The notes under the pieces are model-generated. The model was not told the DNA's origin. It searched no databases and saw only the letters and a list, made by a program, of their open reading frames with translations. Both the position numbers and the translations under genes were made by a program. 64,000 nucleotides of DNA from Stenoxybacter acetivorans DSM 19021 (GTDB lineage Bacteria; Pseudomonadota; Gammaproteobacteria; Burkholderiales; Neisseriaceae): the NCBI RefSeq assembly GCF_000745895.1, contig NZ_JQKE01000004.1, positions 1 to 64,000 of the forward strand. The letters are read 5' to 3'. This document shows, in pieces, positions 17,036 through 26,873 of the stretch (within the stretch, counting starts at the first letter, position 1; each line of letters starts with the position of its first letter).

Positions 17036-17857
17036 ATGAACAGTTTTGTTTGCCTTGGCGATTGGATACGCCAGAGTGGTTTACCGCGTTTGGAAGCGCA
17101 TATACTGCTGAGGCATATCGGCGGGTTCAGTCATGTACAATTGATTACACAAAGTGATTTCAGGCTGCCTGAAAACCTATTGATGTGCTTAAACCAAGCA
17201 AAAGAGCGGCGTATTCTGGGTGAACCCATGGCTTATATTTTGGGTGAACGCGAATTTTACGGGCGCGTGTTTCGGGTGTCTCCCGCCGTGTTGATACCGC
17301 GGCCGGAAACGGAGCATCTGGTAGAAGCGGCAATAAAAAAATTACCGAAAAACGGGCTGATTTGGGATTTGGGAACAGGCAGCGGGGCGATAGCGGTAAC
17401 GCTGGCGTGCGAGCGGACAGATGCAGCGGTGTGGGCAAGCGACATCAGCGAAGCGGCTTTGCAGGTAGCTGCTGATAATGCGGCGCAAATGAATGCGCGG
17501 GTGCGATTTATTCAAGGTGATTGGTTTGATGTTGCGCCCAAGCCGCAATCGGTTGATGTTTTGGTTTCTAATCCGCCCTATATTGAAGTGAACGATGCGC
17601 ATTTGAGGCAGGGCGATTTGCGTTTTGAGCCGCAGGGCGCACTCACGGATTTTGCCAATGGCTTAAGTGCGATTGAACGCATTGCCAAAGACGCACCGCT
17701 GTATTTAAAAAAAGGCGGCTGGCTGTTGCTGGAACATGGATTCAATCAAGGCGAAGATGTCAGGGCGATTTTGAATCGGTATGGATTTATCCATATTGAA
17801 ACCGAACGCGATTTGGCAGGTTTAGAGCGGGTGAGTTTGGGGCAGCTGGGTGAATGA
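17036..17857 (+). CDS. prmC: Release factor glutamine methyltransferase PrmC
   Basis: PrmC methylates the glutamine of the GGQ motif in release factors RF1 and RF2, which speeds peptide release. The 273-residue protein has a helical N-terminal domain (LEAHILLRHIGG) and a class I SAM methyltransferase domain with IWDLGTGSGAIAVTLA (SAM binding, about 108-123) and the catalytic VSNPPYIE, typical of amide N-methylation. RVSPAVLIPRPETEHLVE is the PrmC family signature. Length matches. It follows tal by 44 bp and is convergent with the yigZ-type gene 13 bp downstream. An exact DUS near 17163 encodes RLPE. Confidence 0.95.
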   Translation: MNSFVCLGDWIRQSGLPRLEAHILLRHIGGFSHVQLITQSDFRLPENLLMCLNQAKERRILGEPMAYILGEREFYGRVFRVSPAVLIPRPETEHLVEAAIKKLPKNGLIWDLGTGSGAIAVTLACERTDAAVWASDISEAALQVAADNAAQMNARVRFIQGDWFDVAPKPQSVDVLVSNPPYIEVNDAHLRQGDLRFEPQGALTDFANGLSAIERIAKDAPLYLKKGGWLLLEHGFNQGEDVRAILNRYGFIHIETERDLAGLERVSLGQLGE

Positions 17858-17870
17858 CTTTCCTGCTGGG

Positions 17871-18479
17871 TCAGCATTCATCTTCTTCGGTGATGATCAT
17901 GGCGCGGGTTTGCTGCCATGCTGATAAGCAGGCGGCATAGTGCGCCAGCGGAATATTGACTTTCAGGCAGCAATCCATTTGCAAATCCTGCGATACAACG
18001 GTTGCGCCGTGTTGTTTGACTAAACGCAGTGCTTCACTTAAATGCGGATATTCACAGCGCAGGTGAACCATTTTTTGGATTTCTTTTTCAATTTTCGGTG
18101 CATTGGCAAGCGCAAGGGCGGCGGCGGTTTTATAGGCGTGAATCAAACCCGGCACACCCAATAATACACCGCCGAAATAACGCACCACCACCACCAAAAC
18201 ATCGGTTAAATCTGCCGAATCAATTTGCCCCAAAATCGGTCTGCCCGCACTGCCCGACGGTTCGCCGTCGTCGTTTGCCCGAAAACGGGTGCCGCGAACA
18301 CCCAGCCGATAGGCATAGCACCAATGCACGGCTTTGTGGTGTTCCTTTTGCAAGGCTTGTACCCGTGTTTTCACATCATCTTCATCGCCGATGGGGTATG
18401 CAAACGCCAAGAAACGGCTGCCTTTGTCTTTAAATTCAGCTGCCGCATCGGCACAAATGGTGGTGTAAGCGGTTTGCAT
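17871..18479 (-). CDS. yigZ: YigZ/IMPACT-family protein
   Basis: This 202-residue protein belongs to the UPF0029/IMPACT family (YigZ in E. coli), related to the eukaryotic regulator of Gcn2; its bacterial job is not settled. Typical segments are EFKDKGSRFLAFAYPI, HKAVHWCYAYRLG, DDGEPSGSAGRPIL and VVVVRYFGGVLLGVPGLIHAYK, and a C-terminal ferredoxin-like domain follows. I chose ATG 18479 (MQTAYTTICADA), the family N-terminus; a frame open further upstream would overlap dppF. It begins 20 bp after dppF on the same strand, with an exact DUS in that gap (18487-18498), and is probably the last gene of that transcript. Confidence 0.9.
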   Translation of the reverse strand: MQTAYTTICADAAAEFKDKGSRFLAFAYPIGDEDDVKTRVQALQKEHHKAVHWCYAYRLGVRGTRFRANDDGEPSGSAGRPILGQIDSADLTDVLVVVVRYFGGVLLGVPGLIHAYKTAAALALANAPKIEKEIQKMVHLRCEYPHLSEALRLVKQHGATVVSQDLQMDCCLKVNIPLAHYAACLSAWQQTRAMIITEEDEC

Positions 18480-18499
18480 GCGTTTTTTCAGGCAGCCTG

Positions 18500-19489
18500 T
18501 TAAGCTGCTTTTTGGGCGTTGTTGCTGATGTCTTCCAAACGCAAGCAAGCCACTTGTCTGCCTTGCCATTCGCGCAACGGCGGCTCGGTTTGCCCGCATT
18601 CGGCTCGTGCATAAGGGCAGCGCTGGTTCAGCGCACAGCCGACAGGCGGATTGAGCGGGCTGGGTAATTCACCTTTTAAATGCAAATTGGTTTTGTGTCC
18701 GTTGACGCTGGGCGCGGCGGCGAGCAGGGCTTGGGTGTATGGGTGCTGCGGATTTTCAAAAATAGCCTCTTTGCTGCCGTGTTCGACTGCTCTGCCCAAA
18801 TACATCACCATCACATCGTCTGCCACGTGGCGCACCACGGATAAATTGTGCGAAATAAACACATAGGCGGTGTGGTATTCGTCTTGCAAATCCATGAATA
18901 AATTCAATACTTGCGCTTGAATGGATACGTCAAGCGCAGACGTGGGTTCATCGGCAACCACGATTTTCGGGTTTAACATCATGGCACGCGCCAAAGCAAT
19001 GCGCTGACGCTGACCGCCGGAAAACATGTGCGGATAACGGGCGGCGTGTTCGGGACGCAAGCCGACCTGTTTCATCATGGTGTGTACACGGTCGCGCTTT
19101 TCGGTTTTACTCAATCGGGTGTGTATATCCAATGGTTCAATAAGCGATTGGGCAATGCTGTGGCGCGGGTTGAGGCTGCCGTAGGGGTTTTGAAACACCA
19201 TTTGAATTTGGGTGCGCAAATGCTTGAGTTCGGCTTTGTTTAACCGAGCGGTGGCTTCATTGTTGATAAATAATTCACCGCTGCTGGGCTGCTCAATCAA
19301 AGTGAGCTGGCGGGCAAGAGTGGATTTGCCGCAGCCGGATTCGCCCACCACTGCCAAGGTTTTGCCCGGCATCAAAGAGAAAGAGACGCCATTGAGGGCT
19401 TTAACCACGGCTTTACCTTTGCCCAAACCCAAAGAAACGGGATAGTGGCGATGCAGATTATCGGCTTTTAAAACGGTATTGTCGCTCAT
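18500..19489 (-). CDS. dppF: Dipeptide ABC transporter ATPase DppF
   Basis: DppF is one of two ATPases that energise a dipeptide/oligopeptide importer at the inner face of the cytoplasmic membrane. The 329 residues contain Walker [11 protein letters not shown]-loop [14 protein letters not shown], signature [14 protein letters not shown], Walker [14 protein letters not shown] and the switch histidine in FISHNLS. The C-terminal oligopeptide-transporter extension ([37 protein letters not shown]) carries the cysteines often bound to an iron-sulfur cluster in this family. The start overlaps the end of dppD by four bases, so the two are translationally coupled. Confidence 0.92.
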   Translation of the reverse strand: MSDNTVLKADNLHRHYPVSLGLGKGKAVVKALNGVSFSLMPGKTLAVVGESGCGKSTLARQLTLIEQPSSGELFINNEATARLNKAELKHLRTQIQMVFQNPYGSLNPRHSIAQSLIEPLDIHTRLSKTEKRDRVHTMMKQVGLRPEHAARYPHMFSGGQRQRIALARAMMLNPKIVVADEPTSALDVSIQAQVLNLFMDLQDEYHTAYVFISHNLSVVRHVADDVMVMYLGRAVEHGSKEAIFENPQHPYTQALLAAAPSVNGHKTNLHLKGELPSPLNPPVGCALNQRCPYARAECGQTEPPLREWQGRQVACLRLEDISNNAQKAA

Positions 19490-20481
19490 GGCTGACTTCC
19501 TTCATGGCGTTTCGGTAAAGTGGCGTGAATACAGCGAACCAAGCCGTGCGCACTGATTTGCATTGATGGCGGCGTGCCGCAGCGGTCTTGTTTGTAGGGG
19601 CAGCGCGGCGACAGCAGACAACCGGCAGGACGGTCGTATTGGCTGGGAACAACACCGGGCAGACTGTGCAGACGGCTTTCGCCAACCGCCAATTCGGGAA
19701 TGGCTTGCAGCAAGGCTTCGGTATAGGGGTGAGCAGGCTGCCTGAAAATATCGGGAACCACGCTGGTTTCAACCACTTGTCCGGCATACATCACTGCCAC
19801 ATCGTGGGCGTTTTCTGCCACCAAGCCCAAGTCGTGGGTAATCAGCACCATTGCCATGTGGGTTTCGCGCTGTAAACGCGCCAGCAATTCCATGATTTGT
19901 GCTTGCACGGTAACGTCAAGTGCCGTGGTGGGTTCATCGGCAATCAGCAATTTCGGTTCACATGCCAATGCCATGGCAATCATCACGCGCTGGCTCATGC
20001 CGCCCGAAAGTTGGTGCGGATAGACTTCCATGCGGTTTTTGGCATCGGGAATTTCCACGAGATTCAGCAAATCCAAAATCCGTTGCTGCACTGCTGCACC
20101 ACGCAAGCCCAAATGGGTTTTCAAGACTTCACCGATTTGCATTTGCACGGTGAAGCTGGGGTTTAGGCTGCTCATCGCGTCTTGAAAAATCATGGAGACA
20201 TCTTTGCCGATGATTTGGCGTTTGGCACGTGTTGATAAGGCTTGCAAATCTTGCCCGCCGAACATGAGTTTGTCAGCGGTAATGGCGGCAGAATCGGGCA
20301 ATAAGCCCATGAGTGCCATCATGGTAACTGATTTACCCGAACCCGATTCGCCCACTACTGCCAGTACTTCACTTTTTTTCAGCGACAACGATACTTTATC
20401 CACCGCCCGAAAGGCGCGGTGTCCTTTGCCGAATGTAACCGACAGGTTGTCTATTTCCAACAGCAATTCTTCTTTGTTCAT
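19486..20481 (-). CDS. dppD: Dipeptide ABC transporter ATPase DppD
   Basis: DppD is the second ATPase of the importer, pairing with DppF. The 331 residues show Walker [11 protein letters not shown]-loop [13 protein letters not shown], signature [16 protein letters not shown], Walker [14 protein letters not shown], the switch histidine in LITHDLG, and the C-terminal oligopeptide extension with cysteines ([18 protein letters not shown]). A DUS lies inside near 19739, encoding FRQPAHP. The gene sits one base after dppC and overlaps dppF by four bases, forming a tight operon. Confidence 0.92.
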   Translation of the reverse strand: MNKEELLLEIDNLSVTFGKGHRAFRAVDKVSLSLKKSEVLAVVGESGSGKSVTMMALMGLLPDSAAITADKLMFGGQDLQALSTRAKRQIIGKDVSMIFQDAMSSLNPSFTVQMQIGEVLKTHLGLRGAAVQQRILDLLNLVEIPDAKNRMEVYPHQLSGGMSQRVMIAMALACEPKLLIADEPTTALDVTVQAQIMELLARLQRETHMAMVLITHDLGLVAENAHDVAVMYAGQVVETSVVPDIFRQPAHPYTEALLQAIPELAVGESRLHSLPGVVPSQYDRPAGCLLSPRCPYKQDRCGTPPSMQISAHGLVRCIHATLPKRHEGSQP

Positions 20482-20482
20482 A

Positions 20483-21382
20483 TTAAGACACCTGTTTCAA
20501 TTTCGGATCTAAAGCGTCGCGCAAGCCGTCGCCTGCCAAGTTAATGGATAAAGCCGACAAGAAAATCGCCAAGCCCGGCCAAATGGCGAGCCACACATTG
20601 CTTTGAATGTATTGCCGTGCCGTACCGAGCATTGCTCCCCATTCGGCATCGGGCGGCTGAACGCCGAAACCCAAGAAACCAATCGCACCCGCGTCCAAAA
20701 TTGCCGATGAAAAAATCATGGTGGCTTGCACAATTAAGGGTGCCATGCAGTTGGGCAGAATGGTGATGAATAGCAGACGTAGCGTGCCCGCGCCCATAAT
20801 GCGCGAAGCGGTTACGTAATCCCGCTGCAATTCCACCATAGCGGTAGCGCGGGTGAGGCGGATAAAGGGCGGCATGCACACCAATGAAATGGTGATGATG
20901 GTATTGGTCATCGACGGGCCCAAAATGGCGGCGATAATCACTGCCAGCAATAAACCGGGATAAGACATCAGGACATCGTTTACCAGCATCACCACTTTGC
21001 CCCAGAGCTTCGGCCAAAAAGCAGCAGACAGCCCCAAGCTGACGCCGGTAATCATTGCCAAAAAAGTGGCGCACAAGCCGATAAATAAGGAGTAGCGCGC
21101 ACCGTACATCAGCCGCGATAAAGTATCGCGGCCGGCATCGTCCGTGCCCAGCGGGAACATGGCAGTGCCGCCCTCTAAAAAAGCGGGCGGCAATTGTTCT
21201 TGTCCTGAAAACAATTCAAAAGGATCGTGCGGTGCGAGCCACGGTGCGGCTAAGGCAATCACAATCATGCCTGCCAATACCAATAAACCCAATACCGCGC
21301 CTTTATTGCGGAAAAAAGTACCGATAAATAATTGCCATTGCGCGGGCGGTTTGGGCGCGGCAATGGTTTCGGAAACGGTCAT
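20483..21382 (-). CDS. dppC: Dipeptide ABC transporter permease DppC
   Basis: DppC is one of the two inner-membrane permeases of the peptide importer. I chose ATG 21382 ([16 protein letters not shown]), with AGGAA upstream; the frame stays open further upstream without a family match. The 299 residues contain the N-terminal helix of the OppC_N type ([28 protein letters not shown]) and the BPD_transp_1 domain with five helices and the EAA-loop segment [25 protein letters not shown]. DppD and DppF follow immediately. Its partner DppB and the binding protein DppA are not next to it: the gene upstream is a glutathione transferase, on the same strand about 310 bp away. Confidence 0.9.
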   Translation of the reverse strand: MTVSETIAAPKPPAQWQLFIGTFFRNKGAVLGLLVLAGMIVIALAAPWLAPHDPFELFSGQEQLPPAFLEGGTAMFPLGTDDAGRDTLSRLMYGARYSLFIGLCATFLAMITGVSLGLSAAFWPKLWGKVVMLVNDVLMSYPGLLLAVIIAAILGPSMTNTIITISLVCMPPFIRLTRATAMVELQRDYVTASRIMGAGTLRLLFITILPNCMAPLIVQATMIFSSAILDAGAIGFLGFGVQPPDAEWGAMLGTARQYIQSNVWLAIWPGLAIFLSALSINLAGDGLRDALDPKLKQVS

Positions 21383-21622
21383 GTTGGTTGTTCCTGTATT
21401 TTTATTCCCGACAGTAAAAGGTTTCGGGGTTTGAAACAAACCGATTGCAACAAACTGCATTTTAAATGAAACCAAAAAGGCGGTTTGTTGTCTCCGGTAA
21501 CAAAAATCTGCCGTTGTTTTCTGTACGGCAAAAAATCAGATTGGCTTTTGTGAAGATTACGGGCAATCAACGCGCCAAATAATAAATTGATTTTTTTATA
21601 ATTTATCAATCAGCTTACGGGC

Positions 21623-21661
21623 AGGCTGCCTGAAAAACACACAAAAATTTTCAGGCAGCCT
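21623..21661 (-). terminator. DUS inverted pair between gst and dppC
   Basis: AGGCTGCCTGAAAA (21623-21636) and TTTTCAGGCAGCCT (21648-21661) form a 14-bp stem. It lies about 30 bp past the stop of the glutathione transferase gene and should stop that transcript before dppC. Confidence 0.8.
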
Positions 21662-21692
21662 GTTTGTTCCACCGTTCACTGTTTGTTGTTGG

Positions 21693-22310
21693 TTAAATCA
21701 AACCCTGCTGCTTTAACACGGTTTGTACGCCTGCATTGTTTTCCACGCGTTGATAAAAAGCGGGTAAATGTGCATATTGGCTTAAATCAATGCGTAAAGA
21801 TTCAGCCCATCGCAGCGTGGTGTAAACGTAAACATCGGCAGCGGTGATAACAGAACCGCTGAGATAGTCGCTGTTGGCCAATGCGTTGTTGATTGACGCA
21901 TACAAGCCAATCACTTTGGCTTTGGCTTTTTCTTTAAATTTGGCTTGTGCGTCATCGCCGTCGGCAAGGCGAGCGGCACCGAAAATCAAACCGATGGCAG
22001 GGTGCAAATCACTGTTGGCAAACGCCAGCCACTGACGCGCCCGTGCTTGTGAACGCGCATCGCCGCCGCCGTGAATGTTTGCTTGCGGCACGAGGTCGTT
22101 CAGATAATCAATAATGGCGGTGTTTTGGGTTAAAGTCCAATCACCGTCCACCAATAAAGGCACTTGCCCTTGTGGATTGAGTGCCAAATATTCAGGTGAT
22201 TTAATGAGCTCACGGGTGGCGGCTTCGGCAACAAAATCCAAACCGGACCAAACCAAAGCAGTGTGCGGCACAATGGAACACGCGCCGGGTAAATAGTAGA
22301 GTTTCAACAT
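21693..22310 (-). CDS. gst: Beta-class glutathione S-transferase
   Basis: This 205-residue cytoplasmic enzyme conjugates or binds glutathione in detoxification. The N-terminal thioredoxin-like domain begins MLKLYYLPGACSIVPH, with the cysteine near residue 11 that defines bacterial beta-class enzymes, followed by the cis-proline and glutathione-binding segment GQVPLLVDGDWTLTQNTAIIDYL. The C-terminal domain is all-helical, with the N-capping motif SVITAADVYVYTTLRW. Length is typical. It is a single gene with its own terminator. The physiological substrate is unknown. Confidence 0.88.
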   Translation of the reverse strand: MLKLYYLPGACSIVPHTALVWSGLDFVAEAATRELIKSPEYLALNPQGQVPLLVDGDWTLTQNTAIIDYLNDLVPQANIHGGGDARSQARARQWLAFANSDLHPAIGLIFGAARLADGDDAQAKFKEKAKAKVIGLYASINNALANSDYLSGSVITAADVYVYTTLRWAESLRIDLSQYAHLPAFYQRVENNAGVQTVLKQQGLI

Positions 22311-22412
22311 AAAATTTCCTCATTGATGATGTTGTGAAAACAGTTTGAAACGGTGAAACAACAAAAAATCAAATTATTATTTTAAAAATAAGGCAGTCAG
22401 GGCAGTATTTTT

Positions 22413-24125
22413 TTAAATGTTTAAGGCTGCCTGAATCTTCGCTGCGGCTTCGTCCACGCCGATTGCCACTGCTTCAGTGCTGCGGCGTGCTTGATATTCT
22501 ACCGTACCCGCCTGCAAGCCGCGATCGCCAATCACGATGCGGTGCGGGATGCCCAAGAGTTCGGAATCGGCAAGCAAAACGCCTGCGCGTTCATCGCGGT
22601 CGTCAAGCAAAACTTCGATACCGGCGGCGTTTAGTTGTGCATAAATTTTATCGGCAGCGGCTTTGACGGCTTCGGATTTGTGGTAATTCATCGGCACAAT
22701 CACCACGCTGAACGGTGCCATGCTGTTTGTCCAGACAATGCCGCGCTCATCATGGTTTTGCTCAATGGCGGCGGCAACAATGCGGGTAACACCGATGCCG
22801 TAGCAACCCATTTCCATGATTTGGCTTTTGCCGTTTTGATCCAGATAAACGGCATTCATGGCGGCGGAATATTTGGTGCGCAACTGGAATACGTGTCCCA
22901 CTTCAATACCACGTGCCAGTTTCAGGCAGCCTGTGCCGCAGGGGCTGGGGTCGCCTTCAATCACGCTGCGCAAGTCCACAAATTCGGGTTCGGCAGCATC
23001 ACGCCCGAAATGAAAGCCTGTGTAGTGGTGGTCGTCTTCATTGGCACCAATCACCCAATTGCTTCCTTTTTCGGCGGCAAAATCGGCATACACTTTGCCT
23101 TTAAAGCCCACAGGACCCAAAGAGCCGCCGTTTGCCCCGAAGGCTGCCTGAATGGCTTCGGCAGAAGCAAAGGTCAGCGGGGTTTTTACATCCGCGAGTT
23201 TTTCGGCTTTGATGTCGTTGAATTGGTGGTCGCCGCGCAGCAGCAGCAATACCAAACTGCCGTCTTCTTCGCCCTCAACCACAATGGATTTCAGGGTTTG
23301 TTCAATGGGTATGGACAAAAAGGCAACCAATTCGTCAATGGTGCGCACATTGGGTGTGTGAATTTTGCTTAAAATCTGCGTGGGCGCGGCGCGGCTACCT
23401 GAAAGCGGCAGGGTGGCGGCAAGTTCCAAGTTGGCGGCATAATCAGAAGCATCGCTGTAGGCAATGATGTCCTCGCCGCTGTCTGCCAATACTTGAAATT
23501 CGTGTGAACCCGTGCCGCCGATGCTGCCGTTGTCGGCGGCAACAGGGCGGTAATTCAAACCCAAGCGGTCGAAGCTGCGGCAATAGGCGTTGTACATGTC
23601 TTGGTAGGTGGCTTGCAGCGAGGCGTAATCAGCGTGGAAAGAGTAGGCGTCTTTCATGATGAATTCGCGCGCACGCATGATGCCGAAACGCGGGCGTACT
23701 TCGTCGCGGAATTTGGTTTGGATATGGTAGAAATTCAGCGGCAATTGTTTGTAGCTTTTGATTTCGTTGCGCACAATGTCGGTAATCACTTCTTCGCAGG
23801 TAGGGGCGAAACAAAAATCACGGTTGTGGCGGTCTTTGATGCGTAGCAATTCTTTGCCGTAAAATTCCCAGCGGCCGCTTTCCTGCCACAATTCTGCCGG
23901 CTGTACGATGGGCATTAACAACTCAATGGCACCGGCGCGGTTCATTTCTTCGCGAATGATGGTTTCCACTTTGCGCAACACGCGCAAACCCATCGGCATC
24001 CATGTGTAAAGTCCGCCGGCTTCGCGTTTAATTAAGCCGGCGCGCAGCATGAGTTTGTGGCTGATTAACTCGGCTTCGGCAGGTGCTTCTTTTAAGGTTG
24101 AGATAAAAAAACGGCTGGCTTTCAT
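22413..24125 (-). CDS. proS: Prolyl-tRNA synthetase
   Basis: ProS charges tRNA-Pro. This is the bacterial form of 570 residues with an editing insertion between motifs 2 and 3. Class II motifs are visible: motif 1 near [29 protein letters not shown], motif 2 [21 protein letters not shown], and motif 3 near [23 protein letters not shown]. The INS editing domain (about 225-405) contains the family segment [17 protein letters not shown]. The C-terminal anticodon domain ends in [30 protein letters not shown] 24125 is preferred because AGAAGG precedes it; an upstream codon at 24155 is also open. Three exact DUS lie inside (near 22425, 22922 and 23141). Confidence 0.95.
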   Translation of the reverse strand: MKASRFFISTLKEAPAEAELISHKLMLRAGLIKREAGGLYTWMPMGLRVLRKVETIIREEMNRAGAIELLMPIVQPAELWQESGRWEFYGKELLRIKDRHNRDFCFAPTCEEVITDIVRNEIKSYKQLPLNFYHIQTKFRDEVRPRFGIMRAREFIMKDAYSFHADYASLQATYQDMYNAYCRSFDRLGLNYRPVAADNGSIGGTGSHEFQVLADSGEDIIAYSDASDYAANLELAATLPLSGSRAAPTQILSKIHTPNVRTIDELVAFLSIPIEQTLKSIVVEGEEDGSLVLLLLRGDHQFNDIKAEKLADVKTPLTFASAEAIQAAFGANGGSLGPVGFKGKVYADFAAEKGSNWVIGANEDDHHYTGFHFGRDAAEPEFVDLRSVIEGDPSPCGTGCLKLARGIEVGHVFQLRTKYSAAMNAVYLDQNGKSQIMEMGCYGIGVTRIVAAAIEQNHDERGIVWTNSMAPFSVVIVPMNYHKSEAVKAAADKIYAQLNAAGIEVLLDDRDERAGVLLADSELLGIPHRIVIGDRGLQAGTVEYQARRSTEAVAIGVDEAAAKIQAALNI

Positions 24126-24379
24126 GCGAAATACCTTCTGAAAATTTTTTGGCATTGTAGCGGAATAGGTACGGTAAAACCACTTTGTCGGTGCGGCGGT
24201 GGTCAGTGAGCGGCATCGGTATTGAGCGGTTTTCTTTAAAATTCAAGGATAAAAAACGGTTATTTGTTTTTTACTAAAATTAACAGAAACGAATTGTTTT
24301 TTGTTTTCTCGGGTTTTTATGTCGGTGTTTTAAATGCCTTACAGCAGGATACGACCTTATTGGTGTGTTTGTCATGTGC

Positions 24380-24408
24380 TTGACCTGACAAGGTAATTTC
24401 GATAAAAT
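24380..24408 (+). promoter_or_regulatory. Sigma-70 promoter of rplU-rpmA
   Basis: TTGACC (24380-24385), a 17-bp spacer, and TAAAAT (24403-24408) form a near-consensus promoter about 58 bp upstream of the rplU start. The rest of the 24126-24465 gap shows nothing else clear. Confidence 0.75.
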
Positions 24409-24465
24409 TACCCGTTTCGCATTATTTGTGCGAAATTTTTGAAATCCTTTTCACTGGAGTTGAGT

Positions 24466-24774
24466 ATGTACGCGGTCATAAAAACCGGCGGTAAACAATA
24501 CAAAGTTACCGTTGGCGAAAAATTGAAAGTAGAACAGATACCAGCCGAACTCGACAGCCAAATCGAACTGAACGAAGTTTTGATGATTGCTGACGGCGAA
24601 GCGGTAACGGTGGGTGCGCCCTTTATTGAAGGCGCAAAAGTAACCGCCAAAGTAGTGGCACACGGCCGCGGCGATAAAGTACGCATTTTCAAAATGCGCC
24701 GCCGCAAACACTATCAAAAACATCAGGGTCATCGCCAAAATTTCACCCAAATTGAAATCGTGGCAATCGCTTAA
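24466..24774 (+). CDS. rplU: Ribosomal protein L21
   Basis: L21 is a 50S subunit protein that binds 23S rRNA with L20. The 102-residue sequence starts [24 protein letters not shown] and ends with the basic, rRNA-binding [24 protein letters not shown], all characteristic. ATG 24466 is preceded by GGAG; an open extension to 24439 is not part of the family. rpmA follows after 26 bp, the conserved rplU-rpmA operon. Confidence 0.97.
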   Translation: MYAVIKTGGKQYKVTVGEKLKVEQIPAELDSQIELNEVLMIADGEAVTVGAPFIEGAKVTAKVVAHGRGDKVRIFKMRRRKHYQKHQGHRQNFTQIEIVAIA

Positions 24775-24800
24775 TTTTTGAGTTTTTAAGGAGTAGTTAA

Positions 24801-25073
24801 ATGGCAACCAAAAAAGCTGGCGGTAGCTCTAAAAACGGCCGCGATTCAGAAGCCAAACGCTTGGGTGTAAAAGCCTATGGCAGTGAATTGATTCCTGCCG
24901 GTTCTATTATCGTTCGCCAACGCGGTACTCGCTTTCACGCGGGCGACAATGTGGGCATGGGTAAAGATCATACGCTGTTTGCCAAAGTTGATGGTTATGT
25001 GGAATTCAGAACCAAAGGTGCATTAAATCGCAAAACAGTGAATGTGCTTCCTTATACCGGTGCTGATGAATAA
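24801..25073 (+). CDS. rpmA: Ribosomal protein L27
   Basis: L27 has an N-terminus that reaches the peptidyl-transferase centre. The 90-residue sequence starts [24 protein letters not shown] and includes [28 protein letters not shown], all conserved. AAGGAG upstream supports the start. It is the second gene of the rplU-rpmA operon and a terminator hairpin follows about 90 bp later. Confidence 0.97.
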   Translation: MATKKAGGSSKNGRDSEAKRLGVKAYGSELIPAGSIIVRQRGTRFHAGDNVGMGKDHTLFAKVDGYVEFRTKGALNRKTVNVLPYTGADE

Positions 25074-25161
25074 TATTTTCATTGTAAAGTGATAATAAAA
25101 TCATTGTTTTTAAAAATGCTACTTGAAATAAAACATTAAAATCAAGTGGCTTCAAAAACGG

Positions 25162-25198
25162 AAGCTGAATTCTGTATGATGCGGAATTCAGCTTTTTT
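25162..25198 (+). terminator. Rho-independent terminator after rpmA
   Basis: AAGCTGAATTC (25162-25172) and GAATTCAGCTT (25184-25194) form an 11-bp stem followed by a T-run to 25198. The remaining 25199-25549 gap holds one DUS near 25313 and nothing else I recognise. Confidence 0.85.
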
Positions 25199-25549
25199 CT
25201 TAACCGAAAATCAGTCCTCAGCCTTCTGGGCGAAGTCAGCGTGTTTTTGCTTTGTAAGACCGGCAGGAAAGAACGATTAACCACAATACTGCTTTGCAGA
25301 TTTGCCAAATTTTTCAGGCAGCCTGTAACTTAAAGTTTGTATTGTGTTTGTTGTTTTCTGCTGATTTGCCGATGAGCGCAAAAATAGTGATAAAATCGCT
25401 GAAAATTTGATGCTGCAAGACTTTTTGGTGATTTTTAAGCATGTTTTGCGGTATTTTTCACCACGAATAATATTTGCTTGAGTTATTTTTCAACTGCATT
25501 TTATGATCCGTATCTTATTAAAACAGACAACTTTTTGAAAAACACCTTC

Positions 25550-26425
25550 ATGAAAAATCCGTTCTCATGGCAACTTGGTTCTGCTTGGATGGTGGTTGCC
25601 GCCTTTTTTTTCACGCTGATGGGTGTATTGGTTAAGAAAACCGCCAATGACTTCGATTTTGGTTTTTATGAATTGGTGTTTTGGCGCACGATATTTGCCG
25701 TTGTGGTTTTGGGTGTGCTGGCATTGGCTCGCGGTGACCACTTTTCGACACCGCATTGGCAGGCGCATATCTGGCGCGGTGTGGCAGGTTCTTTAGGGGT
25801 ATTGCTGTTTTTTTACAGTATTGCCAATTTGTCTTTGGCAACGGCAACCACGCTCAGTTACACCTCTGCGATATTTTTGGCATTGCTTTCATGGTTGTTT
25901 TTGAAAGAAAAAATTGCGCCGATGACTTTATTGGTGTTGTTGGCGGGTTTTGTCGGCGTAGTATTGCTGCTGGGACCTTCATTTTCAGCAGGACAATCCT
26001 TGTCTGCCTTAATTGGTTTGTGTGCCGGTTTGAGCGCAGCGTGGGCGTATTTACAGGTGCGTTACTTGGCGCAGCTGGGCGAACCGAATTGGCGGGTGGT
26101 ATTTTATTTTTCGGCAGTGGCGGCTTTGATGAGCGCGGCATTGAGTACCTTAAACGGCTGGCAGCCTTTAACCGCACAAAACCTGCTTTATGTGCTGGGC
26201 ATCGGGCTGACTGCCACACTGGCACAGCTGGCATTAACGCAAGCGTATCGAGTGGGCAGAAAATTTGTGGTGGCGGCTTTGTCTTATCTGACAGTGGTTT
26301 TTTCTGCTTTGCTGGGTTTTATTTATTTGGGCGATACGCTGCACTGGCAAGAAGTGCTGGGTATGGGTATTATTATCGCTTCAGGCATTTTGAGCAGTGT
26401 GCGTAAAACATCAACGGTAAACTGA
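25550..26425 (+). CDS. EamA/DMT-family membrane transporter
   Basis: This inner-membrane protein of 291 residues belongs to the drug/metabolite transporter superfamily, with two EamA domains of five helices each. The first starts AWMVVAAFFFTLMGVLVKK and ends LLVLLAGFVGVVLLLGP; the second starts GLCAGLSAAWAYLQVRYLA and ends with GEVLGMGIIIASGIL-like sequence. ATG 25550 (MKNPFSWQLG) places the first helix where the family has it; an upstream start at 25478 is open but lacks support. Such proteins export amino acids, nucleobases or other metabolites; the substrate cannot be told. A small STAS-like gene follows 15 bp later and may be co-transcribed. Confidence 0.85.
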   Translation: MKNPFSWQLGSAWMVVAAFFFTLMGVLVKKTANDFDFGFYELVFWRTIFAVVVLGVLALARGDHFSTPHWQAHIWRGVAGSLGVLLFFYSIANLSLATATTLSYTSAIFLALLSWLFLKEKIAPMTLLVLLAGFVGVVLLLGPSFSAGQSLSALIGLCAGLSAAWAYLQVRYLAQLGEPNWRVVFYFSAVAALMSAALSTLNGWQPLTAQNLLYVLGIGLTATLAQLALTQAYRVGRKFVVAALSYLTVVFSALLGFIYLGDTLHWQEVLGMGIIIASGILSSVRKTSTVN

Positions 26426-26440
26426 AACCAAGGGGACAAT

Positions 26441-26791
26441 ATGATTTCTATCCGCGAACAAAGCTATGGTTTGAATGTGGCTTTATATAATGAATTCACA
26501 CTGGAAGATTTTCGCACTTTTGAAGAAGCGGTGGCGCAAAATGCAAAGCGGGTGCATCGGCCTGATATTTTGCTGGATTTATCCATGCTGAATGATTTCA
26601 CCATTGACATGGCGTGGGAGCAATTGCGTTTTATGAACGACCACGGCGATGATTTCGGGCGCATTGCCATTGTGGTGGACGACATTTGGATTAAACTGGG
26701 TGCGCATATTTCCGGTTTACTCACACATCAACACCCAAAATACTTCACAGACACTGCCAAAGCACATGAATGGCTACTGGAAAGTGTCTGA
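26441..26791 (+). CDS. SpoIIAA/STAS-like small protein
   Basis: The 116-residue soluble protein looks like the SpoIIAA-like branch of the STAS fold, with alternating strands and helices (LNVALYNEFTLEDFRTFEEAV, DILLDLSMLNDFTIDMAWEQLRF, FGRIAIVVDDIW) and a conserved C-terminal HPKYFTDTAKAHEWL. Members of this family bind other proteins or small ligands but have no general assigned role. AAGGGG lies eight bases before the ATG. It follows the EamA gene by 15 bp and is closed by a strong terminator. Confidence 0.7.
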   Translation: MISIREQSYGLNVALYNEFTLEDFRTFEEAVAQNAKRVHRPDILLDLSMLNDFTIDMAWEQLRFMNDHGDDFGRIAIVVDDIWIKLGAHISGLLTHQHPKYFTDTAKAHEWLLESV

Positions 26792-26817
26792 ATTCAGCTG
26801 AATTCAGCCGATTGGGT

Positions 26818-26851
26818 AAAAAAGCACAAGTTTATCGGCTTGTGCTTTTTT
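26818..26851. terminator. Bidirectional terminator
   Basis: AAAAAAGCACAAG and CTTGTGCTTTTTT form a 13-bp stem with an 8-base loop between the convergent STAS-like gene and hemJ. A- and T-tracts flank it on both sides. Confidence 0.9.
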
Positions 26852-26873
26852 GTGTGTTCCATTCAAACCGCAA

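Noticed and set aside
24028-24246. 72-residue frame across the proS start
   Set aside because: It runs across the proS N-terminus in another frame and has no independent support.
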